64,000 nucleotides of DNA from Sediminibacterium goheungense (GCF_004361915.1 NZ_SNWP01000010.1:124001-188000); one strand, 5' to 3'. Shown: positions 8,657 through 17,248, numbered from the stretch's first letter. The notes: generated from the sequence alone by a model not told the origin. Numbers and translations: made by a program.

Positions 8657-10036
8657 TTAATTCCCATTTTTCAGGTGTTGTTCCATCAGTTGCTGAGCAA
8701 GCTCCGGCACATTTAATCCGTCGTAGTTGCCACTGCTCATGAGTAACAGGTTACTATTTGTATAATTACGGGTTTGCAGCCAGTTTGCCAGCGCACTGCT
8801 GTCCGTAAAAATGAGTAAGCCTTTCTTATTGAAACCGGCTTCTACAGATGAAGCGGGTAAATCGGGTAGTCTTTTTAATTCCAGTGCATGTTTTGAATAA
8901 AAAACCACGGCCTCATCAGCCTGCTCCAGTGCCCCATCGTATTCTTTCATGAAGGCTTCGTTAAGGCTGCTGAATGTATGCAGTTCAAGTACACCGATGA
9001 GTTTACGCTCAGGGAACTGCTGCTTAACTGCTTCTATCGTTGCTTTCACTTTACTCGGAGCATGTGCAAAATCGCGGTAAATAACACAATCAGCTGAAGA
9101 AGCCAGTAATTCAAGACGCTTGGCAGCTCCTGTAAAACTACCAATGGCTTCTATAAAGTCTGCAGTTGCAATACCCAATTCTTTACAGGCATAATAGGCC
9201 GCATAAAGATTCATCAGATTATGGTTTCCGAAAACTTTCAGCACACCCTTAACACCATCAATCACGACGGTAGTATTTCCTTTTTCAATGGTATGTTCGG
9301 GAATGCGATAGGGTTGGTATCGTATATCTTTTCGGAGATTTGCATGCACCAGTTCTTTCAATACAGGATCTGACTCATTATAAATTAATAAACCATCTTT
9401 TTCTATCCTGTTGATGAAAATAATAAACTGCTCCAGGTAAAATTCGAAAGTGGGAAATACATTGATATGATCCCAGGCAATACCCGTTAAAATAGCAATA
9501 TGCGGATAGAGAAAATGAAACTTGGGTTTACGTTCAATAGCACTGGCCGGATATTCATCACCTTCACACACAATCACCGGTGCATCGGTAATATTCACTG
9601 ACTGATCAAAGCCTTCCACCCTTGCTCCTACAAGGTAATCGAACGACTGTTTTGTTTGTTTCAACACGTGCATGATCATGCTCGTGGTAGTGGTTTTACC
9701 ATGGCTGCCACCTACCACCACACGTTTTTTTTGCTGACTCTCATGGAATATATATTCCGGAAAAGAATAGATTTTCAGTCCCAGCGAAACAGCTTTCAGC
9801 AATTCGGGATTATCCTGTTTGGCATGCATTCCCAGGATCACTGCATTCAGATCATCCGTAATCATTTCCGGCTGCCAGCCTATTTTATCTGGCAATAAAC
9901 CCAGTTCCTGAAGATTGGTTTTTGCCGGTTCAAAGATTTCGTCGTCTGTTCCGGTAACCTGATAGCCCTTTTTATGCAATGCAATGGCCAGTTGGTGCAT
10001 TACACTCCCACCTATTGAAATAAAATGAACCCTCAT
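8657..10036 (-). CDS. mpl: Mur ligase family, UDP-N-acetylmuramate:tripeptide ligase (Mpl type)
   Basis: 459 residues with the three-domain Mur ligase layout. The N-terminal Rossmann-like part contains SIGGSVMHQLA (residues 7-17). The ATP-binding P-loop GGSHGKTTTT is at residues 109-118. The central-domain motif is GDEYPAS, and the C-terminal domain contains RDFAHAPSKV. The HFISIGGSVMHQLA start and the DFAHAP motif are typical of Mpl, which reattaches recycled murein tripeptide to UDP-MurNAc, rather than of MurC. It is the first gene of the minus-strand block and would act in the cytoplasm in cell-wall recycling. A MurC-like role is the main alternative. Confidence 0.82.
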   Translation of the reverse strand: MRVHFISIGGSVMHQLAIALHKKGYQVTGTDDEIFEPAKTNLQELGLLPDKIGWQPEMITDDLNAVILGMHAKQDNPELLKAVSLGLKIYSFPEYIFHESQQKKRVVVGGSHGKTTTTSMIMHVLKQTKQSFDYLVGARVEGFDQSVNITDAPVIVCEGDEYPASAIERKPKFHFLYPHIAILTGIAWDHINVFPTFEFYLEQFIIFINRIEKDGLLIYNESDPVLKELVHANLRKDIRYQPYRIPEHTIEKGNTTVVIDGVKGVLKVFGNHNLMNLYAAYYACKELGIATADFIEAIGSFTGAAKRLELLASSADCVIYRDFAHAPSKVKATIEAVKQQFPERKLIGVLELHTFSSLNEAFMKEYDGALEQADEAVVFYSKHALELKRLPDLPASSVEAGFNKKGLLIFTDSSALANWLQTRNYTNSNLLLMSSGNYDGLNVPELAQQLMEQHLKNGN

Positions 10037-10117
10037 AATAATTGATTGATTTCAACCGTTTTATGCAAATTAACGAATCGGCAACTGTGCACAAGGCAAC
10101 AATTTAACTTTATTCAG

Positions 10118-10125
10118 TATCTTTG
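10118..10125 (+). promoter_or_regulatory. Bacteroidota -7 box (TATCTTTG)
   Basis: TATCTTTG matches the TAnnTTTG consensus and lies 46 bases upstream of the small lipoprotein ATG. No convincing TTTG -33 element is visible at the expected distance, so this is a moderate call. Confidence 0.4.
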
Positions 10126-10170
10126 TTATAGCGCAAAATACAGTCAAAACGCCAACTTAATACAACACAC

Positions 10171-10290
10171 ATGAAAAAGATAACCGCTTTAATGCTCCTG
10201 GTTCTGTTCAGTGCGGCATTGGTTAGCTCCTGTACTTCTTCAAAGAGCCGGGGTTGTCCTACTACCAATCCCCGTTATTTTAAACCCTGA
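10171..10290 (+). CDS. Small lipoprotein (39 residues) upstream of ytxJ
   Basis: ATG at 10171 and TGA at 10288-10290 encode 39 residues: a lysine-rich start (MKK), a hydrophobic stretch and a lipobox-like VSSC with Cys21. This leaves a mature peptide of about 19 residues with a second Cys (CPTTNPRYFKP at the end). It is preceded by a -7 box and ends 41 bp before the ytxJ start on the same strand. The signal peptide, intact frame and location support a real gene. The function is unknown. The tail containing a Cys and a PRYF motif next to a bacillithiol redox protein is suggestive but unproven. Confidence 0.7.
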   Translation: MKKITALMLLVLFSAALVSSCTSSKSRGCPTTNPRYFKP

Positions 10291-10331
10291 TACTTTTAAC
10301 GCATCAGGCAAAAGAATTGTTTTTAGTAAAG

Positions 10332-10661
10332 ATGAATTGGAATACGTTAAGCTCTGTTGAGCAATTAGAAGCTATTAAATCAGCTTCCTACCAGCAACCA
10401 CAGGTCATTTTTAAACATAGTACACGCTGCAGTATCAGTTCTATGATACTCAACCGCCTTGAAAGAAGTGACGCCCCCGAAAACATCCGTTTTCATTATC
10501 TCGATCTGCTGGCGCATCGCCCGCTGTCGAATCAGATCGCAGAAGATTTCTCTGTTTACCATGAATCACCGCAGGTACTGCTGATTAAAAACGGCGAATG
10601 TATCTACGATGAAAGTCACCAGGGTATTCGTATGGAAGAACTGGCAGAGCAGGCACTGTAA
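10332..10661 (+). CDS. ytxJ: Bacillithiol-system redox-active protein YtxJ
   Basis: About 109 residues with a thioredoxin-like fold and a single-Cys active site in the motif KHSTRCSISSM, the hallmark of YtxJ (monothiol bacilliredoxin-like). The later VYHESPQVLLIKNGE segment is the thioredoxin cis-Pro region. ATG 10332 (MNWNTL) is preferred over the in-frame non-ATG start 15 bases upstream. It probably reduces protein-bacillithiol mixed disulfides in the cytoplasm. Together with the YfiT-type transferase at 43.9 kb it suggests that the organism makes bacillithiol. Confidence 0.85.
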   Translation: MNWNTLSSVEQLEAIKSASYQQPQVIFKHSTRCSISSMILNRLERSDAPENIRFHYLDLLAHRPLSNQIAEDFSVYHESPQVLLIKNGECIYDESHQGIRMEELAEQAL

Positions 10662-10798
10662 CAAAAAGCAATGAGCCTTGGGCTATAAACTGCAAATTAC
10701 CCATTCAATTGATCTTTTATCGGTCAATAGCCGACCAACCGTATTATAACCGCTGTAATATTCTTTTACATTCAGTAAATTGCCTGAAACACTGTTTC

Positions 10799-11443
10799 AT
10801 GATCCTTACTGTATTTGGCGCTACCGGTCAGGTAGGAAAACATGTTGTAAAAGAGGCTTTGGCTATGGGCCATACTGTTCGCGCGTTTGGCCGTTCCATA
10901 GAATCGCTGATAGACAAAGACCTCTCGAACGATCAACTGATGGCCATCAAAGGTTATGTATTCGATGAAAAGGATGTACTTTCAGCTGTAAGTGGTGCTG
11001 ACGCTGTTATTTCTGTTTTAGGTGGCTCTTTCGATGGCAAGGATCAGACAAGAAGTCTTGGCATAAAAAATATTGCTGAACAAATGGAAAAAGCTGGCGT
11101 AAAAAGAATCGTTGCACTGGGCGGAATGGGTATATTAAATGCTGAAGGTGATGACAATGGATTGTTGATTGATCAGCCTGATTATCCGGAACAATACAAG
11201 CCAGTAGGTTTTGAACACCTGGCAGCTTTTCGTACACTCGAAGCTTCTTCTTTAGCATGGACCTTTATCTGCTCCCCCGATATTCTCGATCAACCCGGTA
11301 ACAGACAATACATTACGTCTGCCGGCAATGCTCCTAACCCCAATCACTATCAGATAGCAGCAGGCGACCTGGCAGACTGTATGCTGCAATGCGTACAAAA
11401 ATCACAGTATTTGTTACAACGTGTAGGAATCAGCAGGTTGTGA
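10799..11443 (+). CDS. NAD(P)H-binding protein (NmrA/atypical SDR type)
   Basis: A 214-residue Rossmann protein starting at ATG 10799 with ILTVFGATGQVGKHVV, the GxxGxxG dinucleotide motif of atypical short-chain dehydrogenases. Later segments (ADAVISVLGG, GVKRIVALGGMG) fit the NAD(P)H-binding/NmrA-like group related to biliverdin reductase B and SDR_a5. The frame is open further upstream, but that extension has no family character. The substrate is unknown. The TGA stop overlaps the first unit of a heptamer array that begins at 11442. Confidence 0.82.
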   Translation: MILTVFGATGQVGKHVVKEALAMGHTVRAFGRSIESLIDKDLSNDQLMAIKGYVFDEKDVLSAVSGADAVISVLGGSFDGKDQTRSLGIKNIAEQMEKAGVKRIVALGGMGILNAEGDDNGLLIDQPDYPEQYKPVGFEHLAAFRTLEASSLAWTFICSPDILDQPGNRQYITSAGNAPNPNHYQIAAGDLADCMLQCVQKSQYLLQRVGISRL

Positions 11444-11518
11444 TGGAAGATGGAAGATGTCAGATCGCAGATCGCAGATTTGATGGAGGATGTCTGATGG
11501 AGGATGTCTGATTTGAGA
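11442..11518. repeat. Heptamer array, GATGGAA/GATCGCA/TGTCTGA words (11 units)
   Basis: Eleven successive 7-nt words (GATGGAA twice, GATGTCA, GATCGCA twice, GATTTGA, TGGAGGA and TGTCTGA twice each in alternation, TTTGAGA) run in one register. The first unit contains the last two bases of the TGA stop of the NmrA-like gene. Confidence 0.85.
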
Positions 11519-11524
11519 TGGTGA

Positions 11525-11559
11525 GCTAATGGCTAATGGCTAATGGCTAATGGCTAATG
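11525..11559. repeat. Five perfect copies of GCTAATG
   Basis: Five perfect head-to-tail copies of the heptamer GCTAATG lie between the array at 11442-11518 and the inverted words at 11608-11635. Confidence 0.95.
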
Positions 11560-11607
11560 GGCAAACAGTATCATGCATTATCTTATTGTGCAAAAACTTA
11601 TTTTTTT

Positions 11608-11635
11608 GACCATTCACTATTCACCATTCACAACC
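11608..11635. repeat. Heptamer array GACCATT/CACTATT/CACCATT/CACAACC
   Basis: Four 7-nt words in register. They include the stop codon of the GNAT gene (complement of 11621-11623) and encode its last residues (VGCEW), so the array reaches into the coding sequence. Confidence 0.8.
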
Positions 11636-12151
11636 CACTTCCTTCCGCATCAACCAATCTCGCTGCACATCATTGCCTAGTACAAAATCGTGTTCTGAAA
11701 ATTTCTGGAAACCGAATAACCGGTAGAAATCAATGGCTCTTTGGTTATGCTCCCAAACACCTAACCAGATAGTATGGTAAGCATTGGCTTCAGCATATTG
11801 TATCGCGTGTTGCATCATAGCTTTTCCGATACCTTTTCCGATGAATGGTTTACGTGCATAGAAGCGGCAGATTTCAAGTGCAGCTGCTGTATCCGTCAAC
11901 TCCGGATGCGTACCGGGTTTTAGTTTGGCATAACCTGCTGGCGTATCTCCATAAAAAGTCAGGAAAAAAATATGGGCTTCATCAGCGACCTCCTGTATCA
12001 GCAATTCGGTATCGAATTGCCGCTCCATAAAGAGTGTCATATCTTCTGCTGTATTCTGCGCTGCAAAACTGTCGTAAAATGTTTCACGGCTGATTGCAGC
12101 TATCAATGCTGCATCCTCTTCTGTGGCTCTCCTGATTTGCAATTCGCTCAT
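11621..12151 (-). CDS. GNAT family N-acetyltransferase
   Basis: 176 residues with the GNAT fold. An N-terminal IRRATEEDAALIAAIS strand-helix is followed by motif A (CRFYARKPFIGKGIGKAMM, the acetyl-CoA pyrophosphate loop) and motif B (TIWLGVWEHNQRAIDFYRLFGF). The resemblance is to the small-molecule/spermidine-type acetyltransferases, but the acceptor is unknown. It lies 10 bp downstream of the thiolase gene on the same strand, so the two are probably co-transcribed. The last five codons are made of intergenic repeat words, suggesting that the C-terminus was remodelled by array invasion. Confidence 0.88.
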   Translation of the reverse strand: MSELQIRRATEEDAALIAAISRETFYDSFAAQNTAEDMTLFMERQFDTELLIQEVADEAHIFFLTFYGDTPAGYAKLKPGTHPELTDTAAALEICRFYARKPFIGKGIGKAMMQHAIQYAEANAYHTIWLGVWEHNQRAIDFYRLFGFQKFSEHDFVLGNDVQRDWLMRKEVGCEW

Positions 12152-12161
12152 GCGATCTCCA

Positions 12162-13346
12162 CTACATGTTTTCGATTACCATGGCGCTGGCACCTCCACC
12201 ACCATTACAGATACCGGCTGCACCTATTTTTGCCCCCTGCTGTTTGAGTACATGGATCAGCGTAACAATGATTCTCGCACCACTACAACCCAGCGGATGA
12301 CCTAAAGATACAGCACCCCCATGTATATTTACTTTTGCAGGATCTAACTGCATTTTCTGTATGTTGGCAATGCCCACCACAGAGAATGCTTCGTTGAGTT
12401 CCACGTATTCAATATCACCCATTGTTAATCCTGCCTTGGTTACCGCTTTTGGCAGGGCCAGTGAGGGTGTGGTGGTAAACCATTCCGGAGCCTGTTCAGC
12501 ATCTGCATAACTACGTATTACAGCAAGTGGCTGAATACCCATAGCATCTGCTTTTTCTTTACTCATCAGTACCACTGCAGCAGCACCATCGTTCATGGTA
12601 GATGCATTGGCTGCGGTAACTGTTCCGTCTTTGGTAAAAGCAGGTTTCAGTTCCGGTATTTTATCAAACTTTACATTAAAAGCATCTTCGTCTCTCGCAA
12701 ATAAAACAGGGTCACCTTTGCGCTGTGGAATGGGCACAGGCACCACTTCTGCATCAAATTTTCCACTGTTCCAGGCAGCCTGACTTCTTGTATAACTTTC
12801 AATGGCAAAAGCATCCTGTTCTTCACGTGAAATATTACATTCCTTTGCACAGAGTTCTGCAGCATTACCCATGGCATAGTTATGGTACACATCGGTAAGA
12901 CCATCTTTCGCCAGTCCGTCCACCATTTGCACATTGCCGTATTTATTACCCCAACGCAGGTTGGGTGAATAGAAAGGAACATTACTCATACTTTCCATAC
13001 CACCGGCCACAATAATATCAGCATCTCCCAATAAAATAGACTGGGCTCCCTGTGCAATGGCTTTCATACCACTTGCACAAACTTTGTTTACCGTTGTACA
13101 AACCACTGAATCAGGCAGTCCTGCAAACTTTGCGGCCTGCCGTGCAGGTGCCTGTCCGGTATTGGCCTGTATCACACAACCCATCAGTACTTCCTGTACA
13201 TCTCCAGGCTGTATACCTGCCCTTTCTACAGCCGCTTTAATGGCAATAGCACCCAGTTGCGGTGCAGAAAAATCTTTCAGACTACCCCCAAATGACCCCA
13301 TTGGGGTACGCACGGCCGATACGATATATACAGTTTTTGTTTCCAT
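12162..13346 (-). CDS. atoB: Acetyl-CoA C-acetyltransferase (thiolase)
   Basis: 394 residues, the normal thiolase length. The acyl-accepting Cys90 is in NKVCASGMKA. His350 is in GHPLGCSGAR and the second catalytic Cys380 is in GICNGGGG. The set matches biosynthetic/degradative thiolase II enzymes that interconvert two acetyl-CoA and acetoacetyl-CoA. The enzyme is cytoplasmic. It is the first gene of a two-gene minus-strand unit with the GNAT gene. A -7 box and a short inverted repeat lie upstream. The exact chain-length preference is not visible, so acetyl-CoA acyltransferase is an alternative name. Confidence 0.9.
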   Translation of the reverse strand: METKTVYIVSAVRTPMGSFGGSLKDFSAPQLGAIAIKAAVERAGIQPGDVQEVLMGCVIQANTGQAPARQAAKFAGLPDSVVCTTVNKVCASGMKAIAQGAQSILLGDADIIVAGGMESMSNVPFYSPNLRWGNKYGNVQMVDGLAKDGLTDVYHNYAMGNAAELCAKECNISREEQDAFAIESYTRSQAAWNSGKFDAEVVPVPIPQRKGDPVLFARDEDAFNVKFDKIPELKPAFTKDGTVTAANASTMNDGAAAVVLMSKEKADAMGIQPLAVIRSYADAEQAPEWFTTTPSLALPKAVTKAGLTMGDIEYVELNEAFSVVGIANIQKMQLDPAKVNIHGGAVSLGHPLGCSGARIIVTLIHVLKQQGAKIGAAGICNGGGGASAMVIENM

Positions 13347-13362
13347 TTTATGATTTTGAAAT

Positions 13363-13371
13363 GCAAATATA
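13363..13371 (-). promoter_or_regulatory. -7 box TATATTTGC of the thiolase gene
   Basis: On the minus strand TATATTTGC fits TAnnTTTGC exactly, 17 bases upstream of the thiolase ATG. The nearest TTG lies at 13387-13389, only 15 bases away, shorter than the usual 19. Confidence 0.45.
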
Positions 13372-13382
13372 AAGCAATCATA

Positions 13383-13396
13383 CTAACAACCGTTAG
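13383..13396. promoter_or_regulatory. Possible operator: inverted repeat CTAAC-N4-GTTAG
   Basis: A 5-bp perfect inverted repeat with a 4-bp spacer overlaps the -33 region of the thiolase promoter. Size and place would suit a TetR-type repressor, as for many fatty-acid genes, but no regulator gene is adjacent. Confidence 0.25.
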
Positions 13397-13496
13397 CATC
13401 ATTGGAATTAATGAAGCTATTGGCAGTATATATGGATTATTTTTTGACCGCAGGCGTAAAACAGCCTTAACTTAGTTGCTAGATTGATTAAGAACT

Positions 13497-13919
13497 ATGT
13501 ATTTGAATAGAAGCACGATACTTCCTTTTTTACTGGTAACAGGTATTGTATTCATGGGTTTCACAGCAACTATACCCGATTGTACGCAATTAAAAAAAGG
13601 AAGATTTCATAGTTACACAAAACAGGGCACACATATTATTATCAACAGAATAGATAGTATTCAGCAAGACATCAACACAAAAACCAGGGATACTACATAC
13701 TGGAAAATAGAATGGCTGGGTAATTGCCGTTTTGCAGCTACCTATTTATCGGGTGGTGGACCTAAATCGGCTGAAGAGAAAAATGTATACCTGAGTACAA
13801 CACTTTTTTATGAAATAAAGGAACTTGCCGATAATTATTATATAGGTACCACAACGGTTAAAGCGCCTAATGGAACAAGTTCTTTCGCTGATACTACCTG
13901 GCTGATTGAACGCAGATAG
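13497..13919 (+). CDS. Hypothetical secreted protein, 140 residues
   Basis: An N-terminal hydrophobic segment (residues 9-25) looks like a signal peptide or anchor, followed by CTQLKKGRFHSYTKQGTHIIINRID and KIEWLGNCRFAATYL. The pattern of two spaced Cys and a 'KKGRF...W..NC' core resembles small beta-sheet proteins of unknown function found in Bacteroidota. It is the first of three consecutive plus-strand genes for small secreted orphan proteins, although the 63-bp gap to the next leaves co-transcription open. Function unknown. Confidence 0.65.
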   Translation: MYLNRSTILPFLLVTGIVFMGFTATIPDCTQLKKGRFHSYTKQGTHIIINRIDSIQQDINTKTRDTTYWKIEWLGNCRFAATYLSGGGPKSAEEKNVYLSTTLFYEIKELADNYYIGTTTVKAPNGTSSFADTTWLIERR

Positions 13920-13982
13920 ATATTATTTTTTTATGATATTTCGGCATGGGTTTTGTTGTATTTTAGTATACAACCCAAAGCC

Positions 13983-14657
13983 ATGCGTTTGCTAACAAAA
14001 ACTATACTGGTAAGCTGTTTATTACTCACCATCGGCCATACGGCATCTGCACAGGAAAATGAACCCGATCCTGTTTTTATCCAGCACTACAAAACATTCC
14101 GTGCAATCACAGATTCGCTTTCAAGCTATGCCTTATACCTGGTTCCTTATGGATCCTCCAATAAAATCAGGCTCACAGGTGCCTACCAGAGCAGGCTTTC
14201 AAAAGTGTATCATTTTTTAAAGCGGAATAAAAAAATCGATTTTGACCAGCCTGATTTTATCATCGGCATTCTGATCGACGATGAGCAGATAGAAGAACCC
14301 AAAGTACTGGCCAATGGAAGATCAGGTGGGTATGAACAATACATTATCAAAGTTACCTATCGTTATAAAGTAAATTTTCTGATACATACCAAAGACAGAA
14401 AAGAATTAAGGTTTAATCTGGGCGGTATTGTTACGCATGAAAAAGCAATGCCTATGAGCGCTCCCTTCAATGAAATAAGGGATTCCATAAGCAGAAGGGG
14501 ATATTCCATGTACCCTCAACCGCAGGCCATTTCCATTGCGCAGATTAAAACACCTCAGTATGGCGAATTGCAAATGTTTCCGGAGGACTATCAAATGCTT
14601 TTATCCAAACTGCTTGATAAGTTTACCAATTATTATGTAGACCGGGTAGATAATTAA
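13983..14657 (+). CDS. Hypothetical secreted protein, tandem paralogue A
   Basis: About 224 residues from ATG 13983 (MRLLTK) with a signal peptide ending near ASAQ. The frame continues upstream, but without signal-peptide logic. The mature part shares with the next gene the order of blocks 'IxAIxDxLxxYxLYLVP..', 'QSRLSKVYHFLK', 'DPDFIIGI', 'IRDSxSRxGYSxxP' and a C-terminal NYYVDRVDN. Clearly homologous to the gene at 14672 and separated from it by 14 bp. I know no named family. Probably periplasmic or surface protein of unknown role. Confidence 0.7.
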   Translation: MRLLTKTILVSCLLLTIGHTASAQENEPDPVFIQHYKTFRAITDSLSSYALYLVPYGSSNKIRLTGAYQSRLSKVYHFLKRNKKIDFDQPDFIIGILIDDEQIEEPKVLANGRSGGYEQYIIKVTYRYKVNFLIHTKDRKELRFNLGGIVTHEKAMPMSAPFNEIRDSISRRGYSMYPQPQAISIAQIKTPQYGELQMFPEDYQMLLSKLLDKFTNYYVDRVDN

Positions 14658-14671
14658 ATTAAAAAACAGGT

Positions 14672-15340
14672 ATGAAAAAAATACCACTGCTGTTAGTACT
14701 CTCTGTATTTACCTTCCTGCACCTGAATACAAAAGCCCAGGATGATTCGGCTTTTGCAAAGATCTACAGAGCGGTAAGAGATATGACAGATGGTTTAAAA
14801 ACCTATAATTTCTACCTGACCGTATTTAACCAGCCATCCAGACAAATCAGGCTTGGTAAATCGCATCAGCAGCAGTTATTATCGGTATTTCATTTTCTGA
14901 AAGAGGGTAAAGAACTATCTGCCAAGGACCCTGATATTGTGATCAATATTATGGTAGAAAATCTTCGACTTTTAAATCCGGGTGGTAGCGGGCCGGGCCT
15001 TGTTACCCGCACTGCAAATGGAGATGGGTATACAGAAACGGCTACTTCTACCTTTACTTTTACCTTATGGGTGTACACCAAAAAACAAAAATCCATCCAA
15101 TATAGGTTTTACCACCCGGTTGCTGTTTACAAAACGATATACGAAAGACCCCTACATTCTTTTAACGATATAATCAGAGATTCACTGAGCAGACATGGTT
15201 ATTCTCTTTCCGGAACCACACAAAGCACTTCTTCTTTTGTACGATCAGATCTACTCCCTTCTCAGGAAGATTATAAGTATGAATTAACCAAACTATTGGA
15301 AAGATATAAGAATCGTTATGTGGACCGGGTGTATAATTAA
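14672..15340 (+). CDS. Hypothetical secreted protein, tandem paralogue B
   Basis: 222 residues with a signal peptide ending near TKAQ (residue 22). Paralogue of the preceding gene, sharing HQQQLLSVFHFLKEG, KDPDIVINI, IIRDSLSRHGYSLS and the C-terminal NRYVDRVYN. It has a Gly/Ser-rich insertion around residues 100-120 that the paralogue lacks. Its stop overlaps by three bases the stop of the convergent cvfB gene, so there is no room for a separate terminator. Function unknown. Confidence 0.7.
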   Translation: MKKIPLLLVLSVFTFLHLNTKAQDDSAFAKIYRAVRDMTDGLKTYNFYLTVFNQPSRQIRLGKSHQQQLLSVFHFLKEGKELSAKDPDIVINIMVENLRLLNPGGSGPGLVTRTANGDGYTETATSTFTFTLWVYTKKQKSIQYRFYHPVAVYKTIYERPLHSFNDIIRDSLSRHGYSLSGTTQSTSSFVRSDLLPSQEDYKYELTKLLERYKNRYVDRVYN

Positions 15341-16188
15341 TCGTTTGATTCGATCAGCCTAATACCTGTTTGGGTAAACTCCAGTTTTCTTTGTTTATAA
15401 AGATTACCGGTTGTCATTTTGAAGGTTTTTTTACTCATACCAAAGAAGTCATAGATATCTTCAGGAGCAGATTTATCGTTGTAAGGCAGGTATCCATTGT
15501 TTTCTTCGAGAAGCCTCAGCACTTTGCCGGCTTCATCTTCTACTTTCTGAAAGCCAGGCTTTCCCAATACAACATCAATCTTATTGCCTGCTAATATTTT
15601 TTTGATAAACCCTTTTAACTGGTCTCCGATCTGTATATCACCGAATATTTCATTCTGGTGTATAATACCTGTATGCAGGTTATTAATAATCACTACAAAA
15701 CCCAGTTCTGATTTTCGGTAAACCAGTAGGTCTACCTGATCCATTTCTTTTACGGTTAACTGGTCGTTACTCAACTGCTGTTCCAGTTTTTCGGTAGCCG
15801 CTACCCTGCCCGTCATTTCATCGATATACAGTTTCACCAGGTATTCGCCACCTACCCGCATACCGCCCAGTTGTTTGGATGCAGGCACAAATAGATCTTT
15901 CATCAGGCCCCAGTCAAGAAAAGCTCCCTGTCTGGTTACGGCCACGGCTTTCATTTTAACGATATCGCCCACACAGGCTTTGGCTTTTTGTGTGGTGGCA
16001 ATCAACCTGTTATCAGAATCATGGTACACAAATACAGTGATTTCATCTCCGGTTTTCAAACCTTTGGGTGCGAAACGGGTGGGCAGCAGAATTCCATCTT
16101 CGCCATTATCAAGATAATATCCGAAATCTACTTTTCTGGATACTTTGAGTGTATTGTATTTTCCTACCTGAACAGGTTCCATAATCAT
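15337..16188 (-). CDS. cvfB: S1-like RNA-binding protein, CvfB family
   Basis: 283 residues. The N-terminus (VGKYNTLKVSRKVDFGYYLD...GILLPTRF) is the first S1-like OB domain of CvfB. A second OB domain begins at GDIVKMKAVAVTRQGAFLDWGL, and a third, S1-like segment at residues 140-215 is followed by a winged-helix-like C-terminus (IYDFFGMSKKTFKMTTGNLYKQRKL). In Firmicutes CvfB binds RNA and affects virulence-gene expression. In Bacteroidota the role is untested. ATG 16186-16188 or 16180-16182 could be used. Confidence 0.85.
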   Translation of the reverse strand: MIMEPVQVGKYNTLKVSRKVDFGYYLDNGEDGILLPTRFAPKGLKTGDEITVFVYHDSDNRLIATTQKAKACVGDIVKMKAVAVTRQGAFLDWGLMKDLFVPASKQLGGMRVGGEYLVKLYIDEMTGRVAATEKLEQQLSNDQLTVKEMDQVDLLVYRKSELGFVVIINNLHTGIIHQNEIFGDIQIGDQLKGFIKKILAGNKIDVVLGKPGFQKVEDEAGKVLRLLEENNGYLPYNDKSAPEDIYDFFGMSKKTFKMTTGNLYKQRKLEFTQTGIRLIESND

Positions 16189-16197
16189 GTGTAATCT

Positions 16198-16206
16198 GCA
16201 AATTTA
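16198..16206 (-). promoter_or_regulatory. -7 box TAAATTTGC of cvfB
   Basis: An exact TAnnTTTGC match on the minus strand, ending 10 bases before the first ATG. This would give a leader of roughly 5-11 bases. No clear -33 TTTG is found. Confidence 0.45.
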
Positions 16207-16321
16207 CGTCAGTTTATTGGTTTCCCATAATGAATCAGTATATATATGGCCCTCGCAGCTTTCCACTTCTGTTAGCAACTTTGGTGGCTGGCTTCCAGCA
16301 GCTTTAAATATTTTGCAGCAG

Positions 16322-17248
16322 ATGAAGCCCCTAATTGTATTTGTATTTTCTTTTTTGTGCTGGAAGCAGATTGTATTGTCACAACAGGTAAATGGTCATT
16401 GGTTTGGCGTAGGTAAAGTTACTGTTCCGGGTGAGCATAGTGCCTATATGGCCGAAATGATTTTAAAACAGAAAGGCAATACTGTTACCGGTGAATTGCA
16501 ATATTATTTCCGGGATAGTTTATTCAGCGTTCCTCTTAGCGGACAGTTTTCTAAGGACACCCGGCAATTAAGCCTCAGACCCATCCCTTTCATTTATTAT
16601 CTATCGAGAAGTACCAAAAATGGGATCGACTGTATCCTCAAAGGCAATTTTACATTGATTGTTAACCGGAATGAATCTTTGCTGAACGGAGCTTTCGAAA
16701 GCGATGAGGCACACCGTTATACAACACCTGCTATTCAGTTTCGTTTCAGGTATTCTACTGATACCATACCTGCTCCCATCCAGATAACGGAAGAAGCAAC
16801 AGATGAGATCGTATCAAACGACAGTGTTCCTGCTCCAAAAGATACCCTTGCCTCAGATCTACACACTGCAGCCGATAGTAAAGATTCCATGCATGCCTTG
16901 AGAGAAAAAGTATTTGTTCGCGAAATTGAAGTATCAGGAGGTCCTTTGCGACTTGAACTATATGACAATGGCAGTATCGACTATGATTCTGTTTCTGTTT
17001 ACCTGAACAACCGCTTATTAATCCCTAAATCAAAACTGGATCACAGAGCTATCAGAAAAACCATCCTGTTAGACAGTACGCTGCCCTACAATGAACTGAG
17101 CATGTTTGCTGAAAACCTTGGAATGGTACCACCCAATACAGCTGCACTTATCATTTATGATGGAGACAAGAGACATGAACTGGTACTCACCAGTGACCTG
17201 AATAAAACCGCCACCATCAGAATACGAAAAAGAAAACATATTGAATAA
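16322..17248 (+). CDS. Hypothetical secreted protein with lipocalin-like N-half
   Basis: From ATG 16322 about 308 residues with a signal peptide (LCWKQIVLSQ). The N-half (GHWFGVGKVTV...GELQYYFRDSLFSVPLSG) reads like a lipocalin or META-type beta-barrel. A Ser/Asp/Thr-rich linker follows at about residues 150-195. The C-half (IDYDSVSVYLNNRLLI...LGMVPPNTAALIIYDGDKRHELVLTSD) is a beta-sandwich-like module that I have seen in Bacteroidota secreted proteins but cannot name. The TAA stop lies in the stem of the terminator hairpin. Confidence 0.65.
   Translation: MKPLIVFVFSFLCWKQIVLSQQVNGHWFGVGKVTVPGEHSAYMAEMILKQKGNTVTGELQYYFRDSLFSVPLSGQFSKDTRQLSLRPIPFIYYLSRSTKNGIDCILKGNFTLIVNRNESLLNGAFESDEAHRYTTPAIQFRFRYSTDTIPAPIQITEEATDEIVSNDSVPAPKDTLASDLHTAADSKDSMHALREKVFVREIEVSGGPLRLELYDNGSIDYDSVSVYLNNRLLIPKSKLDHRAIRKTILLDSTLPYNELSMFAENLGMVPPNTAALIIYDGDKRHELVLTSDLNKTATIRIRKRKHIE

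Noticed and set aside
13383..13396. Certain TetR operator upstream of the thiolase gene
   Set aside because: Only a 5-bp inverted repeat and no regulator gene nearby; kept as a low-confidence candidate only.
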